Shown here in pieces: positions 1 to 10,218 of a stretch of 64,000 nt of DNA (position 1 is the first letter of the stretch; each line of letters starts with the position of its first letter). The translations under genes and the position numbers were made by a program. Origin of the DNA: Piezodorus guildinii. Lineage: Eukaryota > Arthropoda > Insecta > Hemiptera > Pentatomidae. The DNA is taken from NCBI GenBank assembly GCA_023052935.1, contig CM041294.1:150126899-150190898 (forward strand). The letters run 5' to 3'. The notes under the pieces are model-generated. The model was not told the DNA's origin and searched no databases. It was given only the letters and a program-made list of their open reading frames with translations.

Positions 1-180
1 GCCCTCCTATTTTAGCAAATGGATTTCCTAAAACCGTTTAATCGGTTTGGTATTGCAACTGCACTTCTATCCCAGAAAGGACCAAACATCCTACCGAATA
101 TCATTTAAAAGGTTCATGGTAGTAACTTTTCAATAGAAGGTTTTTTTTTATCTCTCCCGTTAATCCAACCGTTTTTATGT

Positions 181-463
181 TTGTTTATTCGTTTAACGTC
201 ACTTTTATGCTACTATGGCTAATCGGACGATGCTACGGTGGGAGTGCTAAATTTTGCCTATCCAGGTTTTATTAGGATAGAGATCTTTAACGAGTACCTG
301 ACATCGCACAGGCTCGGGACCACCTTTTAACGTCCCCTCCGAAGGACGGCATAACTAAGGATTTTTTACTCCCATTAAAAAATCCTAGGACCACCCGCGG
401 GTTTGAACCCGGTACCTTTGACATAGAAAGCTGTTATGCTAGCCACTACGCTATGGGTGACCC
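181..463 (-). repeat. tRNA-derived SINE, family A, copy 1
   Basis: Short interspersed element about 280 bp long whose tRNA-like head lies at the right end on the minus strand. Read on the minus strand, it shows an A-box-like TAGCGTAGTGGCTAGC near 440-460 and a B box GGTTCAAACCC near 400-411, the internal pol III promoter of tRNA-derived SINEs. The same body (a 'TTTAACGTCACTT' end, then 'GAGTACCTGACATCGCACAG') recurs at 2023-2286, 8111-8386 and 31941-32222. It is non-coding and would need LINE proteins to move. Confidence 0.8.
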
Positions 464-2022
464 TCCCAACCGTTTTTATTTTTTGTAGAACCAGAGAGCG
501 TGTGACCTGTTCCAGTCACCCATTTTTTTTTATTTTGAATCGATGTAAAAATTGATTTGTTTGGTAAATAATTATCATCCACTTTTTATTTATATTTTAT
601 CTTGTTAGACATTTCTGGTTCTCTGGTCTCAGTAATTCTAACAAATTAGAGAGTAACTTTATTTTTTTTAAATGAAAAGAAGTGTAATACACCTGTTTTG
701 GAGTTGTCGCGTACTTTAAATATTACTTAAACTTGAGGGACAAAAAAAATGAACGCCCTTTAAAGTAGAAGTTATAAGCCCAAAGTTTAGGCCTGAAACT
801 ACAGGATGTTTACTTTATACCAAAGCTGAGCAGGCCAGTAGTTACCGAGAACTCAGGATCGTGGTAGGCACTAAAACAAGAACTGTCCTTCCAGTCGCAA
901 TTAAACTGAGTCCTGCCCAACCGAGATAAAACTTAAATCATTCTTTACTACATCTGCTGACTCCCTTACTTATTTCTTCTTACTATATTTCAGTAGGTTT
1001 CCATACAAATAAAAGAACTGATATTTTTTACAATGTTAATAGAGAATGAGCAAAAATAATTTAATGTGTTTTTATATTATCCTATTTTGAAGAGTATTTT
1101 AATATAAATTAATTAGGTAATTTTGGGACAATCTCCTTATTTTATAAATATTCATTTATTCTTCATATATAATTGACGTTTCGGGGCTGATAATGCCTCT
1201 CCTTTAGAATTTTTTAGCCAAAACTATTAACAATTCAAAATTTAATTAATTTAAACATTCAACAAACACAAATATTCACAATCAAGTGTAAAAGTCTTTT
1301 TGCAGTTATTTAACAATGGACATTGCTGAGACAGATAAGAAATTATATTTCCAAACTCGTTATTGAATATACATTGCAATCCCGCCTGTAGAGTTAATTT
1401 AGCAATTTGTAAATTTATGCCCTTATTCAATTACGAAAAACTATATAATCCCCAAGTTACCCCAATGATTTGTTTTACCAATCCTTCTAGACTTTAGAAT
1501 TTTTGTGATTTTTTGCGTTTTGGGTGATACAAATTTTTTTTCAGACACAACACTCCGATTCAAAAGTTTTACAATCCATAATTTCAAGAATTTCCTAAAT
1601 CATATAAAATACATCTATTAGCAGGTTTTAGCAACTCCGAGCCATAATTAGATTTTTGTATTATTTTTCCCGTATTCTGGGACTTCAAACGTAAAATATA
1701 GGGAAGTTTTAGATTTTAGATAAATTTGGTGTTAGACCATTGTGCGCTCACCAATCCTGTTAAAATGAATTAGTTTTTTTTTTTTTTTTCCGTAATATGG
1801 GACCTCAAAGGTTAAATATAGACAAGTTTCAGAATTGTTTCCATCTAAATCGGTCAAATAGCCCACTGTGCGGCGGGTTAAGTATTTTGGACTTCACGTG
1901 TTTTGCAATACTGTGCAAATATAAAGTAATATATATTGGCTATTCTTGTTGCTAATTGTAAATGGAAACTTTATGTTTGTTTTAGTTTAGTGACAGTTTA
2001 TAATATAGACTATTTTATACTT
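464..2022. other. AT-rich intronic stretch, no gene seen
   Basis: No coding, RNA or clear transposon signal was found here. An imperfect tandem duplication of about 110 bp lies at roughly 1665-1885, both halves containing a CCGTA(T/A)T(C/A)TGGGAC core followed by AAATATAG and a GTGCG block. The rest is AT-rich with short homopolymer runs. Confidence 0.5.
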
Positions 2023-2286
2023 TGTTTATTTATTTAACGTCACTTTATGCTACTATGGCTAATCGGACGATGCTACGGTGGGAGTCCTAAATTTTGCCTA
2101 TCCATATTTTATTAAGATAGGGATCTGAGTACCTGACATTGCACAGGCTCGGGACCACCTTTTAACGTCCCGGCATAACTAAGGATTTTTTTTACTCCTA
2201 TTGAAAAATCCTAGAACCACCTCCGGGTTTGAACCCGTGACGTTTGGCATAGGAGGCTGTTATGCTAACCACTCAGCTACAATTGA
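2023..2286 (-). repeat. tRNA-derived SINE, family A, copy 2
   Basis: Second copy of the SINE at 181-463, same orientation. The minus-strand B box (CGGGTTCAAACCC) lies near 2224-2237 and the tRNA-like head ends near 2286. It is slightly shorter because of a deletion in the region matching CCCCTCCGAAGGACGG. It ends about 80 bp upstream of the channel exon at 2368. Confidence 0.8.
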
Positions 2287-2367
2287 TCCCCTATTTTTAT
2301 AGTTTTAAAGCAATATTATTTAGTTATGTTATACCATGTTATATTAGATTATATTATGGTGTTTCAG

Positions 2368-2558
2368 GTCAACTAGGAGGGTCCGGCCGGATGATAGGTG
2401 AGCGGTTGAGCTCGTCGGGGACTCAGTTGGACTCGTGCAGCCCCCTCGGGGCCACCAAGTCCAGCACCGACAGCCTCAAGCCTAAGTCTGTGTCCAGGCA
2501 GTCACTGCTGGAGATAGTCACTTCTAAGCTGGGAGTCACCAGGAAGACACCTCATCAG
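2368..2558 (+). CDS. CNG channel, N-terminal cytoplasmic exon
   Basis: Coding exon of a cyclic nucleotide-gated cation channel, inferred to precede S1. The acceptor is tttcag and the donor CAG|GTAAGG. The 191-bp exon enters in phase 1 and ends in phase 0. It encodes a Ser/Gly-rich stretch ending in ...LLEIVTSKLGVTRKTPHQ. It is far more GC-rich than its surroundings and has no in-frame stop. The phase-0 exit fits the phase-0 entry of the exon at 37282, giving ...TPHQ|RYLTRW.... An internal ATG (GRMIGERL) could act as a start, but the phase-1 acceptor argues for an upstream exon outside the window. The N-termini of these channels are poorly conserved, so assignment rests on splice signals, phase and strand rather than a recognised domain. 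Confidence 0.65.
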
Positions 2559-2869
2559 GTAAGGATACCATCAAAAAAAACTATGAGGAGTGTAGAATAT
2601 TTGGAAATCTTTTCAACAACTTCATTGGAATTATAATTCACGATAAACGTGAAAATAAAAAGTACAATCCCCGTCAAAATTATTGCAACACCCATAATTC
2701 TCGAGATTTTCTTCGTTTCGACCTTATTTTATTTATTTTTTTTCTTAACCCCAATTTAGTTGCATGTTTTGCTAAAATATTTTCTGAATAATTTCCTTTT
2801 ACTGTATCTAAATACATTTTAAGGATATTTCTGTTAAAGATTATGTTTTTGTGCAATCACTGATTTGCT

Positions 2870-3440
2870 ATTCCTCTTGGTGACGGGGATCACTTCAATC
2901 TTGACACTTCCAGACTTAGGCTAATCTTAAACTCAAGCTTACACTATGTCGCCACCTCTGAGGAGCTGGCGAAATCTTAAGCCTACTAAAAACCGGGTTT
3001 GGAAGGAATTATAAAAGTTATGTCTTCTTTTATCTAGGAATTCACTCACTTTAGGAATATTAAATAGTAAATGAAGCCTTTCTGCCTTTTCTTTTTCAAA
3101 TGTAGTTTTTCTTGCAATCTTCTTTAAAACGCCATTTTGGAATTGCTGTAGTTTCTTTTTTTGAGTTATCTGAAGAATGGATTAGTAATGGTGCTCCGTA
3201 TAATAGTGAAGGTCTGATCACACTTTTGTAAATTAGTAGTTTCAGTCTAAAACTTAAATTAGGAGTTTTTAAGGGATGGTTAAATTTATAGGTTTTTTGT
3301 CTAACTTTTTGATAATTTCGAAATGATATGGTTGTTAAATTTTAAATGCCTATCAAGTTTCATACCCAGTATACGATGTTCCTGGATATCTTGAAGTGTG
3401 AATTTTCTATTTGAAATTTAGTCGGCAGTTTTTTCTTATT
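2870..3440 (-). pseudogene. Jockey-like LINE reverse transcriptase relic inside the Tc1 element
   Basis: On the minus strand this decayed segment gives peptide pieces typical of the C-terminal part of jockey-type reverse transcriptase ORFs: a 'GMKLDRHLKFNNHI' block (3320-3370), then 'LIYKSVIRPSLLYGAPLL' (3180-3245). Several stops and frameshifts interrupt it. It sits between the left TIR and the transposase of the Tc1 relic, so it either inserted there or was captured. Confidence 0.65.
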
Positions 3441-3689
3441 TTTTTGGAAATAAAATAAACTGCAGTCAGTTTTGATCTTAATCCAGACTTTATTTATATT
3501 TATAGTAATATTATTTATTAAATGGGAGGTCTGTTCTCTCTTATCTCTTAAGTCTAGTTAAAACATTTAATTTTATTCACAACATGTAAGTCACGAAGAT
3601 TTGGTCAGAATCATCACTCTCTATGTAAAGGCGTTACAATGCGGATCCCCTTAGAATTCTATTCTACCGTTTCAAGGACCATGAAACGG

Positions 3690-4560
3690 TACAAGAAGAC
3701 TAATAGACATTCGAGACGACCAACGTCAGGACGTCTCAGGGTTACTAACCCCATCGATGACCACTTCATTAAAATATAAGCACTTCGGAAGCGTAATTCT
3801 ACTGTGCCTTCCATTAAAACTTGATCGCTGGTGTTCGAATGTTATCAAACTCGGAGTCAACGGTCATTAGAAGATTGACAGAGTCAAACTTCAGGTCAAG
3901 AAGGCCAGTGAAAGATTCTCTTCTCACCGCAGAACATCGTGTAAACAGATTAAGTTTTGAAATGGAACAACAATCTTGGACTGTGGTGGAATGGAAAAAA
4001 GTTTGGTTCACTTATGAGACGAGAGTGGCCCTTAACAGCCCAGATGAAGGATTTTGGAGAAGGCCTGGAGAACGGTATAGTCAGTGCTGCACGTGCAAAA
4101 ACTGGGCCATTTAGAGAGGGTTCTACCATGTTCTGGGGTGACATATCTTGAGGAGGCTCACACCTAGCTAGTGCCGATCCAAGTAGGGGCTTTGAATGCT
4201 ATGAGGTATATAGAAATAATTCTCTAAGATCATGTAGTGCCTTTTAAGCCATTAATAGGCTCTGAATCATTGCTCATGCATGATGATGCTCGTCCTCACA
4301 AGGCAAAATGTTTTTTCTGAATACCTGAACACCACAAATATTCACACTATTGATTTTCCGGCAAGAAGTCCTGACCTTAATCTAAACGTGATTATCTGAA
4401 AAGAAAGGTTCGGTAACGAGATTCACCTCCTACTACCATTAAATTGCTAAAGACAGCTGTATTGGAGGAGTGGTACAATATACGCCAAGATTATCCTCAA
4501 AATCATTTTACAAGTATGCCAAGACGGGTGGGAGGGGAGCAGTCTTCCAAGCCAGAGGGG
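3690..4560 (+). pseudogene. Decayed Tc1-family transposase
   Basis: Fragments in shifting frames match the Tc1 transposase order. An N-terminal helix-turn-helix part (MKRYKKTNRHSRRPTSGRLR, from about 3680) is followed by a catalytic part. That part contains 'RSRRPVKDSLLTAEHR' and 'WTVVEWKKVWFTYETR' (3880-4020), 'RRPGERY' and an 'MFWGDIS' block. A decayed 'ARSPDLN' motif lies near 4365. Tc1 enzymes normally carry Asp in the FSDES motif; here the position reads FTYET, so the first catalytic Asp is lost. Stops and frameshifts confirm it is inactive. Confidence 0.8.
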
Positions 4561-4807
4561 GCAATACGTCTTATTAAATGCGAATCAAAAATTGAAATTT
4601 AAAAGTTAAATTTGTGAAAATTTTAAAAATTAATTTAACTGTACAATATTGGAAGAAATATTGTAATTTATTTTAATAAAACTTGTTTGTTTTCCACTTT
4701 AATAATGTTTATTATTGACTTCAGACCCTTTTTTTATTATAAAAAAAGAACATTTTTGTAAAATTGAAATATTTCTTAGTGTTGCAATAATTTTTACGGG
4801 GAGTTTG

Positions 4808-5027
4808 TAATTACTCGTACATTGTTTGTATTGGGAGTCACTAGAAATCTGCCTATAAACTAGCACTGCGCCGAGTTAAGTGGTTCTATCATCATTATCA
4901 ATAATTATAGAATTATATTAACTTATCAACCATAATAATTGTTAATAATAGGCAATTTAAATATTTAAGACCTACAAAATATTTATAGCAGCAAAGTTTA
5001 CACCCATTAACCAGTAAGGGCCTTTTT
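4808..5027. other. Unassigned AT-rich spacer
   Basis: Short AT-rich stretch between the Tc1 relic and repeat B; nothing recognisable seen. Confidence 0.4.
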
Positions 5028-5885
5028 ACTTTCACTTACCTATATATGAAATAAAAAGTAAAGAAAAGTATTGCGACCGTGAAAATTTTCGAATTCCAAG
5101 TTTCAACGGAAATACATGTTTTAGGGTCTACTGAGTCCAAATGACCAAGTCCCGCAAAAAGACCTGTGTGTGGTAACCCCCGGGCAAAAACGAAATGTCC
5201 TATGAAACTGAAATTTCATATTTAAGTCAACTATACGTCCGAGATGTCACAAACACTTTTTCATCAAAATCAGCAATAAACAAGCATTTTGCACCTTTTT
5301 ACGATTTTTTCAAAAACAGCTCGATTTTGATGAAACTCGCTATATTAGTGTAAAATTGAATGGACCTTAATATCATGGAGGTTTCATTCTTATTGAAATA
5401 GTCTGACAGGTCTTAAATGCCGATATTTTAAATTTTCTTCTTTTAAAGTTAATTTCGTAGATTCTATAAAAATAACCATATAATCTTGTTATCGTCGATA
5501 AAAGATATTTAAATGTATAAGTTAAGCGAATTCGATAAATAACTAAAGGAGAAAACTGCAAAAATATTTTTAATGCGTTTTTTTTTTTTTAACATAACAG
5601 TAATATAAACGTATAATATGCCGTTTAAAAGCTAAAGATTTTAGAAAAAATATTATCTTGTACAAAAGCCTGTAAAAGTTAATAAAGAGTGAAGAAAAGC
5701 CGATAAAACTAACTGATTATTATTACAGATAATATAGATTATAAATTGTAGAATAGAATATTATAGATTTCATAATAAAACACATGTTTCTATAGAAATT
5801 CTATTTAATTAGTTCTTTATTAGGTTAACTCATTTTTTATCTTTAACTGTATTTGAAAATTCTTTAATCGATTTTAATAAAGGCG
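5028..5885 (+). repeat. Repeat B, copy 1 (interrupted)
   Basis: Copy of a dispersed non-coding repeat of about 0.9 kb, found many times in this window. It starts with ACTTTCACTTAC and contains the family blocks 'AAAATTTTCGAATTCC', 'TTTAGGGTC', 'AACTGAAATTTCATATTTAA' and 'TCTGACAGG'. The body stops near 5885. The family's tail (GTGTGTTGC.CGCACCAGATTT) reappears at 6733-6757, beyond a LINE fragment, so this copy was split by an insertion. Confidence 0.75.
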
Positions 5886-6721
5886 GATGAATCATCGATT
5901 CTTAGGGATGTAGCATGGCACCGACTCTCTTCAAGATTTATCTCCACGTGTAGGACCCTTCATCATGGTCTCCCATTTCTTCGCTGATGACCAAGTTATG
6001 TTTGCTCGGAGGAAGGTGTACCTTGAAATGATGATATGCTCTCTGCCGGAATGCTACGAGTCCATGGGACTTAAAATTAATTTCAGAATAACTGAATATA
6101 TGGCTATAAGCACTGGAAATGACGGTGATCTTCTAGTTGACTCGGGGACATGTACAAAGGTAAGTGTTTTCAAATATCTGGGGTCATACCTGGACTCTTC
6201 TGGATCCTCATAAACTGACGTTCGGAAAAAAGCAGAGCAAGCTCGAAAAGCCACACGTATGCTGCACCCGGTTCTGTGGAATGAGACGATCCGAAAGAAA
6301 AATAAACGAAGGATCTTCCACGCCATCGTCGAACCCATCTTAACGTATGCAGCTGAAACATGGACCATGCCAACCCTGCTATATTCTAAGCTTCAAGCAG
6401 TGAAGATGGACTTTTCGCAAAGATGCATACGTGTAACAAGAATAGACAGACTTCGAAATGATGTTATTCGAGAGAGGATGGATGTTCATATGTCTGTTAA
6501 CAATAGGATTGTACAGCGAAGGCTAAAGGGTACGGCCATGTAAAATAACTACAGAGCGATGGCCAAATCGAGTTTTGGACTGGCAATCGCTAGGAAGAAG
6601 GAGAAGAGGGCGACCCAGAAGTAGATGGATTGATGGAGTTGAGGAAGAAATGGCAGGCCGAGGTCTTCTGGATGGAGATTGGCTGGACCGCGAACTCTGT
6701 AGCTCTGCCCTGATGTAAAAG
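5886..6721 (+). pseudogene. RTE-like LINE 3' fragment (RT end and C-terminal tail)
   Basis: One reading frame shows a reverse transcriptase active-site region 'HFFADDQVMFA' (about 5975) and then 'GLKINF..TEYMAIS', 'FKYLGSYLDSSG' and 'FHAIVEPILTYAAETWTM'. The tail resembles the GRPRSRWIDGVEEEMAGR type (6600-6660, shifted frame). This order is that of the 3' end of non-LTR retrotransposons. There is a stop after DSSGSS (6211-6213), and the frame changes after 6543. The 5' part (endonuclease, most of the RT) is missing, as expected of 5'-truncated LINE insertion. It lies inside repeat B, bounded by AAAGGC on both sides, a probable target-site duplication. Confidence 0.8.
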
Positions 6722-6757
6722 GCAACCCACGTGTGTTGCACGCACCAGATTTTTACA
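6722..6757 (+). repeat. Repeat B, copy 1 tail
   Basis: The sequence CGTGTGTTGCACGCACCAGA matches the end of repeat B at 29046-29070, so it is the displaced 3' end of the copy that begins at 5028. Confidence 0.65.
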
Positions 6758-7298
6758 CATAGACGGCTGTCATGCCAGTTGTTAGGTTAGGTTACTTTTA
6801 AATTTAGGCGATCATATCTTAGGCAAGGTCATTACGTCCTTTTTTTATTTTGATGTTTTACATTATGATTTAATATCAGGGGACCTAAATTTCTTATTTT
6901 GCTTTGTTATTTTAATTTTATTTTTGTCTTCTTCTATAATAATGTTTCCTATGTTGTTTGTTTACTTGACTTAAAGAATTCGTGCATTATAAATACAATT
7001 TTCATACTTACTAGCATTAATTTTAAGACAATATTTTGGGGAACATTTTTTTTTTTTTTTTTTTTTTTTTACATCTCTCTCGTTTTTCTTATATTTTTCT
7101 TTATTTATTTATTTTATTAATATTGTTTTAATTAAGAATTTAATTATTTTAACCTCAACCTTTTTTTTTAAAACTTATTTCATATATTTGTTTTGTTATA
7201 TAGATGTACATCATTGCCTTAAAATATGTTTTATATAATAAAACGGTTACTAATAGTATTACATTTCTTATAAAAGTTTTGTCGTAACTCCCTCCCCC
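6758..7298. other. AT-rich spacer with a long T tract
   Basis: It holds GTTAGGTTAGGTTA near 6781, a T tract at about 7049-7071 and T-rich sequence. No gene seen; an apparent reading frame here is low-complexity Phe/Ile/Tyr and not credible. Confidence 0.5.
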
Positions 7299-7530
7299 TT
7301 TCACATATGTACGGCTGCCGTCCACTTCTTGTTGTCGAGATAGGGGAAATGTGCAGTACGCGGCAGCTACGCGGCTATAAAGGGGATTATAAACCGTCCA
7401 ACGGCAGCCGTGCATGTGTGAAAGCTCCAAATATGTCCCTATATCAACGACCGCTTGACCTGCTGATAAGCCTAGGATTATAAACCGTTTGGACGGGAAC
7501 CGGCTATGTGTGAAATAGCCCTTGCTCAAC
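7299..7530. mobile_element. Small inverted-repeat element (MITE-like)
   Basis: TTTCACATATGTACGGCTGC at 7299-7318 pairs with GCAGCCGTGCATGTGTGAAA at 7403-7422. A further arm, GGTTTATAATCC-type sequence ending ..CGGCTATGTGTGAAATAGCC (about 7476-7523), carries the same TGTGTGAAA terminus. Such short, GC-richer, non-coding units with TGTGTGAAA ends suggest a miniature DNA transposon. The superfamily is not identified. Confidence 0.5.
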
Positions 7531-8110
7531 CGGCAAAAGAACCCCCATCTGGACTTGAAGCATAATACCTAATCCCTCCCTGAATTACTAATTATAACAC
7601 TTCCTTTGACCGTCCACTTCTGCCTTCCTTCAACTCCCCTGCAATCTCTTACTAACATGGTCCTCAGGACTAATTACTCTTGTTGCACGTAGACACCAAC
7701 AACAACTCTAAGAAATCTTCCAGATCTTGCCGCTTAACATTTTTGATTTTCATGATTTTTTTACCAGTTATTTTATTTTTCTTTCTGATTAAAAACCTGT
7801 AGATAAAGTATTTTCCTTGCAAATACTGTAAGTGTTGCAGCCATTTTAATTCAGCTTTCTTGCAGAAAGCATACGTTGGGAAAATCTTTTTATTTTTTGT
7901 AATTTTGTATATATCAAATATTTAAAAAAAAAAAATTGAAATTGGGTATGCTTTATATTTTCTGTCCCTACAACTCATTACCTAAAAAGTGAAGAAAGTG
8001 ATAGAGTCCATAATTGGACGATTTCATATAGATTGGCCCATATCCCAAACATGTATTTTCTTTTGTATTCGATTCCTTCATATAGTTCTCCTGCACTATA
8101 TCCCTCTTGT
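7531..8110. other. Unassigned intronic sequence
   Basis: AT-rich, pyrimidine-rich in its first half. No gene, RNA or transposon signal recognised. Confidence 0.4.
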
Positions 8111-8386
8111 TCATTCATTTAATGCTGCTGTCACTAATTGGTTGATGCTACAGTAGGAGTCCTAAATTTTTCTTATCCAGTTTTAATTAGAATAGAGATC
8201 ATTAACGAGTACCTGACACCTTTCAAAGTTCTCTCCGAAGCATAGCATAACCAAGAATTTTTAACTCCCATTAAAAAATCCTTAAGCCACCTGCCAGGAT
8301 CAAACCTGCTACTTTGAGCATAGAAGGCTTTTATGCCTTCTGCTGATATTAGAAGCTGATACGCCACTATACCACAGATGAGCAAT
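8111..8386 (-). repeat. tRNA-derived SINE, family A, copy 3
   Basis: A more diverged copy of the SINE at 181-463, with the tRNA-like head again on the minus strand. The B-box region (AGGTTTGATCC, 8290-8300) is weakened. A short duplication of the 'GCCTTCTGCTGATAT' area lengthens the head. Confidence 0.7.
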
Positions 8387-9689
8387 TATTCCCGTATTTT
8401 TTACCTTTACCCTCCTCCTCACCGTACTGGGTTTGGCAAGTCATTTCTTTGGAATTATACCCCTCAAGGAATCTATCACACATCAACTGTTTTCTTTCTA
8501 ATCCCTCCTTTTTAACCACCTCTTCCTCTCCTAATTAATAGACAATAATCTTACAATTTAGATATGGGGAATAACAATTTAGCTATGTTTAATATATTTT
8601 TATATGCCATGTAATTGTTATTTTATTTTTTGTTTATTGCTTGATTTTAATTCATTTTGTTATGTATATTTTACAAAGATTTTTTTTTTTTTTACAATGT
8701 AAATAATGGATTACATTTTTAAAAAATGATGAAATGAATGTCCTTAATGAAATAAAACTATTGCATCCATATTAAATATTTTTATATAAAATTAAATTAA
8801 AATTAATTTCATTAAATACATATTGGTCAATCCATTCGGAATCATCCAGAACTTGCTCAACATTTTTTGCAAAATTTTATTGTATAATTTTATTACATTT
8901 TATTGAATTTCTCAACAATTTCCTTGGCTATATAGGTAATATGTTGTAAGGACCAAAACGGTATACAGTGCTCTCATCACCACACAACAGGAGTCAATAA
9001 TTTCTAAAGAAAACGTAATTTTAAGAGCGAAGAGAATTTTTAAACTCAGTTACGAGATCAGTCTCAGTCACTAAATTTAAGTCACTTATAAAAATCGTAT
9101 ACATAGGTAATATTTGTTGGTGTCATAATTTGTCTCTACGTCCCGTTTGAGATATTGCCGTATAAATTTCGCGAAAAACGAGAATTCGCCAGTTTTGAAA
9201 ATTCATATACAAAAAAGTACTATGTTCTCAAGATGGACATTTTTGCAGCAAGTATCACAAAAATAATTAAAGTCTTTATAAATTGTTAACTCGCTAAAAG
9301 TCTCATATTTCATTAATTTTCGAGAATTTTTTTAACCACTTTTAAGGTAATGAGCTGTAGGGACCCGAGATATAAAGCATATTCTCATATTATTGTTAAT
9401 TGTAATTTTGACTCCATATCATTTATCGAGACATTTTTCCAATACATGTTTTCAGTCACGAGCCTGAATGAAAAAGGCTGCAACACTTGAAGAACTTGCC
9501 AGAAAAATATTTTATTCGCGTTTTTTATTCCTTAAAGAATAAGGGATAACTGGTTAAAAATAATTTAAAAAAAAATGTTGCAAAATGCAAAATTAATAAA
9601 ATTTTGACGATTCCAAATGCATTGACCCATGTATGTTTTAAAGATTTCATAAAATGTAATTAAGAGTGGTCTGAGAAATTTTTAATTAC
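8387..9689. other. AT-rich intronic stretch, no gene seen
   Basis: No coding signal. Blocks such as 'GGGACCCGAGATATAAAGCA' (9360-9380) and 'CTCAAGATGGACATTTTTGC' (9226-9245) look like old repeat sequence, but no second copy was recognised in the window. Confidence 0.4.
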
Positions 9690-10069
9690 AGACCTTCCAG
9701 AACTCCATCCTTCGACGGAATGCCAGAGGTAACTGCCAAAGGCGCAAAAACCATATCCTACATCAGGAGTTAGTATTGCCAACAGTGCCTGAATAGATCA
9801 ACCGGAGGAACATCAATTTTTTTTTTTATCTAATCTAAGCCTGTGCTAATCCATTGTTTTCTGATATCACCCCACTACCCAAGCCTGGGAGGTGGCAAGG
9901 ATCACTACCTCTCGTTGACGTTGTCACCGAGGGAAGGAGTTCGGGCTATTTATTGCCAAAACCCTGAAGAATGGTCCCTCTCATTTTGTAATTGATAAAT
10001 GAAGCCCTTGAAAGGTTAATAGTGCATGCAGCGCATATAGAAATCCTCCTTAGAATACCTGAAAAAAAA
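9690..10069 (+). mobile_element. Jockey-like LINE 3' end, copy 1
   Basis: About 370 bp of LINE 3' sequence on the + strand, starting near CCAGAACTCCATCCTTCG and ending in an A tract (10061-10069). The same sequence lies in inverted orientation at 10271-10735, where translation is clearer and shows a jockey C-terminal pattern (HQDLVLPTVPEYI...). This copy is more decayed and ends at an earlier polyadenylation point. It is 5'-truncated and non-coding in practice. Confidence 0.7.
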
Positions 10070-10218
10070 AGTAATTAAATTAGCTATTGATCTTTATACT
10101 CGTGAAGTAAAAGTGGTTAACTGCTAATTAGTTTTTGGCGTGGTTAACTTCCAAGGTCGGCATTCGGACACCGAGTCTGCTTTTTAGCACTGTGGCAGAA
10201 CCGGTGAAGGAGTGTCCA

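Larger units (their letters stand above)
2665..4807 (+). mobile_element. Tc1-like DNA transposon relic
   Basis: Terminal inverted repeats bound this element. The left end reads CAATCCCCGTCAAAATTATT and the right end, reversed, CAAACTCCCCGTAAAAATTA; both continue to TGCAACAC. Each is flanked by TA, the target dinucleotide of the Tc1/mariner superfamily. The interior holds a decayed Tc1-type transposase (about 3690-4560). At about 2.1 kb it exceeds the usual 1.6 kb because an antisense jockey-like LINE relic lies in its left half. It cannot be autonomous. Confidence 0.8.

Noticed and set aside
6781..6797. Telomere-like TTAGG repeats
   Set aside because: Only about two GTTAGGTTAGG units; too short to be an interstitial telomeric array.
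6899..7120. 73-codon plus-strand frame rich in Phe, Ile and Tyr
   Set aside because: It is a translation of T-rich low-complexity sequence, with a poly(Phe) run from the T tract; no domain or splice context.
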